Assembly (NCBI GenBank): GCA_963816795.1
Contig: CAWFLT010000014.1
Span: forward strand, 558,001 to 622,000
DNA from: CAWFLT01 sp963816795
GTDB taxonomy: Bacteria; Acidobacteriota; Vicinamibacteria; Vicinamibacterales; SCN-69-37
Reading direction: 5' to 3'
Length of the DNA: 64,000 bases
Shown here in pieces: positions 35,286-42,665 of this stretch (position 1 is its first letter; each line of letters begins with the position of its first letter). The notes beneath the pieces are model-generated. The model was not told the DNA's origin. It worked only from the letters and a program-made list of their open reading frames with translations, and ran no database searches. The position numbers and the translations under genes were made by a program.

Positions 35286-36646
35286 CCTCGCGCTGGCGAT
35301 CGCTGCCGAAGTTCAGGCCGCCGGCGGCCGGGCGCTGATGGTCGGCGGCTGGGTCCGCGACGACCTGTTGGGGCAGCCGGCGAAGGACCTGGATCTCGAG
35401 GTCTTCGGGTTGCCGGCGGACCGGCTGCGCGCCGTGCTGGAACGCTTCGGCCGGGTGGATGCGGTTGGCGAGAGCTTCGCGGTCTACAAGATCGGCGACA
35501 TCGACGTCGCGCTGCCGCGGCGCGAGTCGAAGACCGGAAAGGGCCACAAAGGGTTTACGGTCGATGGCGATCCCACCCTCTCGATCGAGGATGCGGCGCG
35601 GCGCCGGGATTTCACGATTAACGCGATCTCGCGCGACCCGCTGACGGGCGAGGTGCTCGATCCGTTCGACGGCCAGCACGACCTGGCCGCCCGCCGGCTC
35701 CGCGTCGTCGATGCCGACCGCTTCGCCGACGACAGCCTGCGCGTGCTCCGCGCGATTCAGTTCGCCGCGCGGTTCGAACTGACGGCGGATGCACAGACGA
35801 AGGACCTGCTGCGCGCCATCCCGCTTGACGATCTGCCGCCGGAACGCGTCTGGGGAGAAGTCGAGAAGCTGTTGCTGCGCGCGCGACGGCCGTCGATCGG
35901 GCTGGCGCTCGCGCTCGAGCTCGGATGTCGTCACCCGCCTCTGGCCCGAGCTGGCCGCGCTCGTCGGCTGCCCGCAGGAGCCCGAGTGGCATCCGGAAGG
36001 CGACGTCTGGGTGCATACGTTGATGGTGGCTGACGAAGCGCGGTCGCGGCTGGACGGCCTCGACCGCGGCCCGGCGGTGACGATGATGCTGGCGGCAATC
36101 TGCCACGACCTCGGCAAGCCTGCGACAACGGCGCTCATCGACGGGCGCATCCGATCTCCGGGCCACGAAGAGGCAGGCGTCGCGCCGGCGACGTCGCTGC
36201 TCGACCGGCTGAACGTGCACACGCTGGACGGCTACGACGTCCGGCGCGCGGTCCTTGGTCTGGTCGCCCATCACCTCAAGCCGAGCGCGTTCAAGAAGGC
36301 GCCGGTGCCCGTGAGCGACGGCGCGTTCAGGCGCCTCGCGCAGAAAGTCGACCTCGAGTTGCTGGCGCGGTTCGCGAAGGCGGACTGTCACGGCCGAACC
36401 GGTCCGTTCGATTGCTCCGCGATGGACTGGTTCGTCGAACGTGCGCGCGCGCTCGGTGTCGAGCACGCGCCGCCCGCGCCGATCGTCCTGGGCCGCCATC
36501 TGATCGCGCTGGGCGTCCCTCCCGGCCCGCGCATGGGCGAGATCCTCAAGCAGATTTTCGAGCGGCAACTCGATGGCGAAATTCGCTCGCTCGAAGAGGG
36601 GCTGGCCCTCGCGCGGAAGATCACCGAGTACGTAGGCCGGCGGTGA
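35266..36646 (+). CDS. tRNA nucleotidyltransferase / poly(A) polymerase family protein, one frame change near 35923
   Basis: Class II nucleotidyltransferase of about 460 residues. The head domain holds GGWVRDDLLGQPAKDLDLEVFG (metal Asp pair DLDLE), RRRDFTINAI and DDSLRVLRAIQFAARF. The second frame has an HD-like hydrolase part (WPEGDVWVHT region, ICHDLGKP) and a C-terminal helical domain. With an HD domain it resembles the E. coli-type CCA-adding enzyme. Removing one G of CTCGGATGTC joins the frames. CCA addition versus polyadenylation cannot be decided. Confidence 0.88.
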
Positions 36647-36705
36647 GGCCCGCCGGAGCCGAGTACGTAGGGCGGGCCGGGGTGAGGCCCGCCGGAGGCC
36701 GCGGA
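36627..36705. repeat. Tandem duplication at the 3' end of the nucleotidyltransferase gene
   Basis: About 37 bp containing GAGTACGTAGG and GAGGCCCGCCGGAG occur twice in a row; the first copy includes the last codons and stop, the second lies outside. Confidence 0.75.
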
Positions 36706-36793
36706 CGGGCAAAAAAGCGGCGAAGATTCGTTGACAGCCAAACTCCGGCACATGGCGTCCGACCAAATAGGTGGCCCCAGCGGAGGAGGTGTC

Positions 36794-37372
36794 ATGCGTC
36801 AACGCTTCGCGATGATCGCCGCGCTCGTCGTGTCCGGCATGGTCGCCGGATCCGGCACGGCGGCGGCACAAAGCGAGACCCGGCGCGTTCCCGATTACGG
36901 CATGGTGGGCGTGGGAGTCTCGTTCGGTGCGGCCATTCCGAATGACGAATCGTTCAACACTGGCCTCACGACGAGTGTCGAGGCCGAGCGATACGTCACG
37001 CCACGGCTGTCCGTGCGCGCCCTGTTCGGCGGCAACTGGAACGACATCGTCAACCGCGGTTTCAGCGGCACGACCACGCCGGTGAGATTGAACGGCAACG
37101 TCGTCTACAACTGGGAGGGCGGACAGGTCCATCCGTACGTCACTGGCGGCGCCGGTTGGTACCATTACCGATTCAAGGAGGCCCAGATCGAAAACAGCGC
37201 CAACAAATTCGGCATGAACTTCGGCGGCGGGATCGAATGGTTCATCTCTCGCCGCGATACCGTGACGGGAGAAGTCGCCTATCACGCGATTCCTGGCGAC
37301 GTCACCGCCCCGCTGACGATCTACAAGCCAAGCTTCTGGACGATCTCGGCGGGATACAAGAAGTATTTCTAA
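36794..37372 (+). CDS. Outer-membrane beta-barrel protein
   Basis: A 192-residue exported protein with signal peptide (MIAALVVSGMVAGSGTAAAQ) and alternating hydrophobic/aromatic beta strands ending in ISAGYKKYF, whose terminal Phe is the usual outer-membrane assembly signal. It resembles the OmpA/OmpW-like eight-stranded barrel group without a peptidoglycan-binding tail. A strong GGAGGAGGT (36782-36790) sets the start at 36794. Function unknown. Confidence 0.8.
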   Translation: MRQRFAMIAALVVSGMVAGSGTAAAQSETRRVPDYGMVGVGVSFGAAIPNDESFNTGLTTSVEAERYVTPRLSVRALFGGNWNDIVNRGFSGTTTPVRLNGNVVYNWEGGQVHPYVTGGAGWYHYRFKEAQIENSANKFGMNFGGGIEWFISRRDTVTGEVAYHAIPGDVTAPLTIYKPSFWTISAGYKKYF

Positions 37373-37383
37373 GTTAAGAGCTC

Positions 37384-37495
37384 AGATGGAGATCACGGGG
37401 ATAAAGTCCGGAGACCACGGAGCAGCGAGGTGTCTCAACGATCTTCCCTTCCGAACTCCGTGAGCCCCGTGAATCTCCGTGAGCCCCGTGTTTGA
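37384..37495. repeat. CACGGAG/CTCCGTG heptamer array, inverted
   Basis: CACGGGG and CACGGAG units face repeated CTCCGTGAGCCCCGTG units between the convergent beta-barrel and threonine dehydratase genes. Close relatives are at 50110-50235, 52725-52845 and 55053-55110. Confidence 0.8.
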
Positions 37496-37508
37496 GGCGT
37501 GTGAGGAA

Positions 37509-38468
37509 TCACGCGTGAAGACTCGCCAGCGTTTCGGGCGAAACATTCCCGCCGCTCAGGATGGCGACCACCTTCTTCGACGTGTCGACCAGCGGGCTGC
37601 CGTCGCCGGGCCACAGGACGGCCGCGACCGTGGCGGCGCCGCTCGGCTCGACGACTTGCTTCGCTTCGGAGAACAGCCACAGCGCGGCGCGGGCGATCTG
37701 GGCGTCGTCCACGGTGACGACGCGATCGACGAACGCCTGCACGTGCTCGAACGTCAGATCCCCCGGCCGCACAGGCATGAGCCCGTCGGCGATCGAGTCG
37801 GTGCGATCGAGCGTCACCGGATGACCCGCCGCGAGCGAGGCCGTCATCTTGGCGGCGCCGGTGGGCTCGACACCGATAATCTGCACCGCCGGCCGCGACT
37901 GGCGAATCGCCGCGGCGACGCCGGAGACCAGGCCGCCGCCGCCGACGGGAACCACGACGACGTCAACGTCAGGCACCTGCTCGAGAATCTCGAGTCCGCA
38001 TGTCCCCTGCCCTTCGATGATCCATTCGTGATCGAACGGGGGCACCATCGTCAATCCACGTGCGGCGGCTTCCGCTTCTGCGCGCACGCGCCGATGCGCG
38101 GAAGTCGTGCCCTCGAGGATGACTTCGCCGCCCCAACGCTTCACCCCGGCCACCTTGATGGCCGGCGCGGTCGTCGGCATGACGATCACCGCCGGCGCTC
38201 CCAGTTGCGCCGCCGCGAGCGCGACCGCCTGACCGTGATTGCCGGACGAGTAGGTGATGACGCCGCGACGAAGCGCGTCGGGCGACAACCGCTTCAGCAT
38301 GTTGGTCGCGCCGCGGATCTTGAAGGCGCCACCAGGCTGGTGCGGCTCACACTTGAGCCACAATGGCCGGCCGGCAGCGTCGGAGACGTCGAGGACAGGT
38401 GTCCGCCGCGCGATCGAACGGATGCGAGCGGCCGCTTCCTGAATGGCAGCCAGTGAAGTGAGTGACAT
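37509..38468 (-). CDS. PLP-dependent threonine/serine dehydratase
   Basis: A 319-residue fold-type II enzyme deaminating threonine or serine to the 2-oxoacid. The PLP lysine lies in GGAFKIRGA (about residue 50), the phosphate loop is VGGGGLVSG, and SSGNHGQAVALAA binds substrate. There is no C-terminal ACT domain, so it resembles the catabolic (TdcB-like) or serine racemase group rather than biosynthetic IlvA. It begins 3 bp after the membrane aminopropyltransferase-like gene, so they form an operon. Confidence 0.88.
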   Translation of the reverse strand: MSLTSLAAIQEAAARIRSIARRTPVLDVSDAAGRPLWLKCEPHQPGGAFKIRGATNMLKRLSPDALRRGVITYSSGNHGQAVALAAAQLGAPAVIVMPTTAPAIKVAGVKRWGGEVILEGTTSAHRRVRAEAEAAARGLTMVPPFDHEWIIEGQGTCGLEILEQVPDVDVVVVPVGGGGLVSGVAAAIRQSRPAVQIIGVEPTGAAKMTASLAAGHPVTLDRTDSIADGLMPVRPGDLTFEHVQAFVDRVVTVDDAQIARAALWLFSEAKQVVEPSGAATVAAVLWPGDGSPLVDTSKKVVAILSGGNVSPETLASLHA

Positions 38469-38471
38469 GGC

Positions 38472-40856
38472 TTACGACGACGCCCTGGCCAGGCGCCACA
38501 TGGGCACGGTCAGCAGCGCGTACAGAGCGGCGGCGAGAAACAGGCTCGAGTTGATCCCGAGCCACATGGACCCCATCACCGCAAGAATCGACGCGATCAC
38601 GCCGCTGGCGCCGTTCACACCCCACATCCACGCCGTGATCCGATCCGAGTGACGGCCGACGAGCCGCATGCCAATCGGGAAACACATCCCCAGCGCGAAG
38701 GCGAGCGGGACGATGAAGACGGCGACGACGGCCGTTCGGCCAGGCAATTGCCAACCCATCGTCCGATCGATCGCCGTCTGGATGAGCAGCGTCTCCGCCA
38801 GCACGAGCGCGGAAATCCCCAACGGCAAGCGGAGGGGCGCCCCGCGCGTCAGGCCGATCCGGTCGGACATGAAGCTGCCGAGCCCGGCGGCGAGAATCAT
38901 CAAGAACAGCACGATCGAAAACGTATACGTCGGATGTCCGAGATAGATCGAAAACCGCTGCAGCATCGGAATCTGAATCAGCATGAACCCGAGGCCGATG
39001 ATCGCGAAATAGGCCAGCGCGGATCGGAACACCGGCCCCGGCAGATCTGGCCGTCCGGCCTGCACCAGCGGCCAGAGGACGATGGCGCCGACCAGCACGC
39101 TGGCGAGCGCCAGCAATCCGAGCAGTGTCGTCGTCGCTCGCAGATTGCCGGCGACTATGCCGCCGTCGCGGAAGACGCCATGGCGGAAGATCGCCCGCGG
39201 CTTGAGCATGTTGAAGAAGTACGGCCGCGCGTCGGTCGGTGCGGAAAAATCGAAGTCGGAATCGGTCGCGGCGATCGCGTCGATTTCCTGCGCCGTTCGT
39301 GCCTTCGCGATCTGTTCGAGGCGTGGGTCCTTTGCCTCCATCCACGGCGAAACCTGGACGCTGAATCCCATCTCGCCGACGACCCGTTCGACGCTTGCGG
39401 CATCTGCCGCAGTGAAGGGCGAGCGCGACACCAGCAAGGTCGCTACCCGTCCCTGGGTCACGAGGATCAGATGCGCGTGTGGATCGGCGACGCCGGCGTC
39501 GACCAGAGACGCCACGCCAAGGGCGAGCAGCCGCGTCGTCTCGGATACGGCCTGCGGTTCGAACCAGCGCGACACGGTGAAGATGCCGGTCGGCGACAAC
39601 GAATTCAGGAAAACGCGCCAGCCTTCACGCGTATACAGCCCGTTCTCGGACAGCGTGAACGCCCCGGCGCCGGTCGCCGCCCAGGTATCGATGAGCGACA
39701 TCTGCAAGACGTCGAACTGCTCACCGGCGCGGGTCAGGTACGAGCGGGCTTCGTCGTGCACGAGCCGGACGCCAGGGGCATCGACGATCCCGGCGAATGT
39801 CCGGTAGCGCTCGGTGACGGCACGGAGCAGGACCCGGTTGATCTCGATGCCGGTCACCGACGCATTGCGAAACGCCAGGCCGGTCAGGATGTCGCGGCCG
39901 CCGCCGACGCCGATGACGCCGACCCGGCCATTCCGCAGCTGGTACGCCAGCGAGGTGACGTCGTACTGCGCCCACCGGAGCTCGTCTGCCGTGCCCTTCC
40001 ACTCCGTAATCGGCGTGCCGGCCATACCGTCGATCGACGCCCACGCCACTCGGGCCGGGAACTCCGGCGTCTTGTCGGAGCCGCCCCAGAGAAACACGTG
40101 ACTCTCGGTCGGCACCTGAACGATCACATTCGAGTGCGCGTTCCAGCCGGAGAAATCGACGATGGATCGCAGGAACCACAGGTTACGGCTCTTCGGGTAG
40201 ATCGCGCCAAGCGGATGTGCGGACGTGGCGTTCAACACGGCCATCGCCACCAGCACGACGGCCGCGGCCGCGGCAGGAAACATCCGGCCGTTGGCCCAGC
40301 GCGCGAAACACAGCGCGCCGACGGCCGCGCACGCGGCGGCGACAAACGCCGTCGACGTGATGTCCGTGTGCTCCAGAATCCAGACGACGAGCAGGCATCC
40401 GCCGGCGGCGCCGAGCAAGTCCGCGCCGTAGAGCTTGCCCATCGGGCCCGCGGTCCGGGTCAGCGCGAGCGTAATCGCGACGCCGGACAACACGAACGGC
40501 GAGGCCAGCACGAGCGTGGACATCGTCATGGCGGCGACCTGGGCGATCGGCCAGTCGGTCACCGCCGAGAACGGAATGACGAGATTGCCGACGTGCGACA
40601 CCGCGAGCGCGACGGCAAACCAGAGCGCCGCCCGCGGCAGCGCCTGCCGGACACGAGCGGCGCTGAATCGATCGCCGCCGAGAAAGACGATCACGGCGCC
40701 CGCCGCCATGCCGAGCATGGCCATCGACACCGCGAAGAACGTCAAGTGATACCACGTGACCACCGACAGCAGCCGGGTGTCGAGCACTTCGAGCATCAGC
40801 GTGGCGAGGGCGACGAAGAAGAGGCCGGCGGTCAGCCAGGAATCGCGTGTGGGCAT
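38472..40856 (-). CDS. Membrane-embedded spermidine-synthase-like protein
   Basis: A 794-residue protein with about seven N-terminal helices, a soluble middle part with a SAM-type Rossmann motif (VGVIGVGGGRDILTGLAF, then VTGIEINRVLL) and six or so C-terminal helices. Such fusions of MFS-like membrane domains with a polyamine aminopropyltransferase fold are frequent in Acidobacteriota and other soil bacteria; whether they make spermidine is unknown. The acidic residues of a true aminopropyltransferase (DxE...D) appear only in part. ATG 40856 chosen over the longer ORF that would enter the divergent gene region. Confidence 0.75.
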   Translation of the reverse strand: MPTRDSWLTAGLFFVALATLMLEVLDTRLLSVVTWYHLTFFAVSMAMLGMAAGAVIVFLGGDRFSAARVRQALPRAALWFAVALAVSHVGNLVIPFSAVTDWPIAQVAAMTMSTLVLASPFVLSGVAITLALTRTAGPMGKLYGADLLGAAGGCLLVVWILEHTDITSTAFVAAACAAVGALCFARWANGRMFPAAAAAVVLVAMAVLNATSAHPLGAIYPKSRNLWFLRSIVDFSGWNAHSNVIVQVPTESHVFLWGGSDKTPEFPARVAWASIDGMAGTPITEWKGTADELRWAQYDVTSLAYQLRNGRVGVIGVGGGRDILTGLAFRNASVTGIEINRVLLRAVTERYRTFAGIVDAPGVRLVHDEARSYLTRAGEQFDVLQMSLIDTWAATGAGAFTLSENGLYTREGWRVFLNSLSPTGIFTVSRWFEPQAVSETTRLLALGVASLVDAGVADPHAHLILVTQGRVATLLVSRSPFTAADAASVERVVGEMGFSVQVSPWMEAKDPRLEQIAKARTAQEIDAIAATDSDFDFSAPTDARPYFFNMLKPRAIFRHGVFRDGGIVAGNLRATTTLLGLLALASVLVGAIVLWPLVQAGRPDLPGPVFRSALAYFAIIGLGFMLIQIPMLQRFSIYLGHPTYTFSIVLFLMILAAGLGSFMSDRIGLTRGAPLRLPLGISALVLAETLLIQTAIDRTMGWQLPGRTAVVAVFIVPLAFALGMCFPIGMRLVGRHSDRITAWMWGVNGASGVIASILAVMGSMWLGINSSLFLAAALYALLTVPMWRLARASS

Positions 40857-40912
40857 CGTTACGCTGCGGCAACCGCGGCGCTGCCACATTGTAATGGTGT
40901 ACGCTCGTCGGA

Positions 40913-41548
40913 ATGCGAACGGCCGTCTTCATGCTGGCCTTGTGCGTCATCGAGGCCACGCCCGCACTGGCACAAATCGATCGCCGCATCCCACGAGTCG
41001 CCTTCGACGCACGCGCGTTCACCACCGGTCTGAGCGAGGACGCGACCACGGCAGCGGATCTCGGCATCGTCGTCGACCTACTGCCCACGCGCGCGAATGG
41101 CCTGGTAGGCGGCGGGCACGTGTACATCGTCCGCGGAGAGCGGATAGCGCTCGGCATTGGCGCCGAGTGGATGCTGGGCCGGGGCAAGAAACAGGAGAGC
41201 GACGCCGAAGGCGATCCCGTCGGCGAGCCGGTGGAGCGGCGGCTCCAGAGCTTTTCTCCCCAGGTCTCACTGAATTTTGGCCAACGCGACGGCTGGAGCT
41301 ACGTGAGCGCCGGCATGGGTCCGATGACGTACGAGACATTCGTCGGCGAGCTACCGCCCGTCGACGAGCCGCCGCGCCCGGTCACGCTCAACTTTGGCGG
41401 TGGCGCTCGCTGGTTCTTCGCCAGCCACCTCGCGTTCTGCTTCGACGTGCGCTTCTACCTGACCAAGGCCGAGGGCCAAATCGGCGACATTCCCGGCCGT
41501 GCGAGCGCGCGGCTCCTGGTTCTCTCTGGGGGAATTGCGTTCAAGTAA
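40913..41548 (+). CDS. Exported beta-barrel-like protein
   Basis: A 211-residue protein with a clear signal peptide (AVFMLALCVIEATPALAQ) and beta-strand-rich body (LNFGQRDGWSYVSAGMG, LNFGGGARWFFASHLAFCFDVRF, cited in part). It resembles outer-membrane barrel proteins of unknown function. The C-terminus LSGGIAFK lacks the usual terminal aromatic residue. It stands between divergent and convergent neighbours and has no evident partner. Confidence 0.65.
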   Translation: MRTAVFMLALCVIEATPALAQIDRRIPRVAFDARAFTTGLSEDATTAADLGIVVDLLPTRANGLVGGGHVYIVRGERIALGIGAEWMLGRGKKQESDAEGDPVGEPVERRLQSFSPQVSLNFGQRDGWSYVSAGMGPMTYETFVGELPPVDEPPRPVTLNFGGGARWFFASHLAFCFDVRFYLTKAEGQIGDIPGRASARLLVLSGGIAFK

Positions 41549-41573
41549 CGCCGACAGCCGCGCCGCAGAGCGG

Positions 41574-41690
41574 TGCGGCCCGAGGCGTGGGGGTGGGGCC
41601 CCACGCCACTAAGCGAAGTTGACCACTTTTATTAAGGGCGCGGGGGCCCCACCCCCCGCGCTCGGGCCGCGCACCGCGTTGCGGCGCGCG
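41574..41690. repeat. GGGGCCCC palindromic element, double copy
   Basis: GGTGGGGCCCCACG and GGGGGCCCCACCCCCC cores with Gly/Cys-codon-like flanks face each other between convergent genes, with a T-rich centre (CCACTTTTATTAAGG). Related elements are at 3655, 52590, 54979 and 57216. Confidence 0.75.
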
Positions 41691-41700
41691 GGTGTCTGCT

Positions 41701-42594
41701 TCAGCGCAAGTGCTTTTGAAAGAACGCGACAGTCAAAGGCCACGCCTGCTCTGCGGCTTTCAGGTTGGCGCCGCCCTGCCCTGCCTGGTTCCCCAGGAAA
41801 CCGTGACCGGCACCGTCGAAGATGTGCGGCTCGTAGCTTTTGCCGAGCTTCTTCATCGCCGCTTCGGTCGGCGGAATCGTCACGTTGATGCGCGCGTCTG
41901 ATCCGCCGTAGAAGCCAATCACCGGCGCCTTGACCTTCGCGAGCTCTGCCTCGGGCGCCGCATCGGCCGTTGAGTCAGGAACGTTGCCGTAGTAGACGAC
42001 CGATGCGTTCAGATTCGGCTGCGCGATCGCGTACGCAAAGCTGCGCGTCCCGCCCCAGCAGAAGCCAACGATGCCCGTCTTACCGTTCGAGGACGGAATC
42101 TTCTTGCCGTACTCCATCGCCGCGTTCAAGCGCACGGTCATCTCGTCGTTCGTCAAGCCGCGAATCGACCGACCCGACCTGATTGCCGAGCGACTCGCTG
42201 AACCGCCGCCGTTCGGGCCTTTCCCGGACAGGAAGTCCGGCACGACCGCGATGAACCCGTCCTGCGCGAGTTGATCGCCCAGCGCACGCGGCCAGTCACG
42301 CATGCCGTTGATGTCATGGATCACCAGGACGACGCCGCTCTTGTCCTTGCGCTCCGGATAGACCACCCAGGTTTTGAGCGCGACGCCGTCAGGCAGCTTG
42401 ATGTCGACCCACTCGCCGTGACGCGGCGATTCCTTCAATGCCCGTGCGGCATGGTCGGCGTTCCCAGGCGGGATCTTGTCGTTCCACTCGAGCGTGACCG
42501 CCGGCTGGGCCTGCGGTGGTGCTGGCGGCGGCTGTTGAGCCGCGACGGCCGACCCGGCCAGTAGCACGGCAGCGACACAAATCAGGCGCGTCAT
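41701..42594 (-). CDS. Dienelactone hydrolase family protein, exported
   Basis: A 297-residue alpha/beta hydrolase with a signal peptide (LICVAAVLLAGSAVAAQQ). The nucleophile elbow is GFCWGGTR (Cys in place of Ser, as in true dienelactone hydrolases), the acid is in YGGSDARI and the His in AGHGFLGN. Family members open lactones or cleave small esters; the export signal suggests a periplasmic substrate. Single gene. Confidence 0.85.
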   Translation of the reverse strand: MTRLICVAAVLLAGSAVAAQQPPPAPPQAQPAVTLEWNDKIPPGNADHAARALKESPRHGEWVDIKLPDGVALKTWVVYPERKDKSGVVLVIHDINGMRDWPRALGDQLAQDGFIAVVPDFLSGKGPNGGGSASRSAIRSGRSIRGLTNDEMTVRLNAAMEYGKKIPSSNGKTGIVGFCWGGTRSFAYAIAQPNLNASVVYYGNVPDSTADAAPEAELAKVKAPVIGFYGGSDARINVTIPPTEAAMKKLGKSYEPHIFDGAGHGFLGNQAGQGGANLKAAEQAWPLTVAFFQKHLR

Positions 42595-42665
42595 AGCTCC
42601 TCCTCACTCCAACTTCAGGGCTTCCTCACGACGTCCGCAGAAGCAGTTTGTATTATGTCCTCCAC

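Noticed and set aside
38649..41033. 794-codon plus-strand reading frame opposite the membrane aminopropyltransferase-like gene
   Set aside because: Composition is Arg/Gln/His-rich, with no hydrophobic core or motif, while the minus strand gives a coherent membrane protein.
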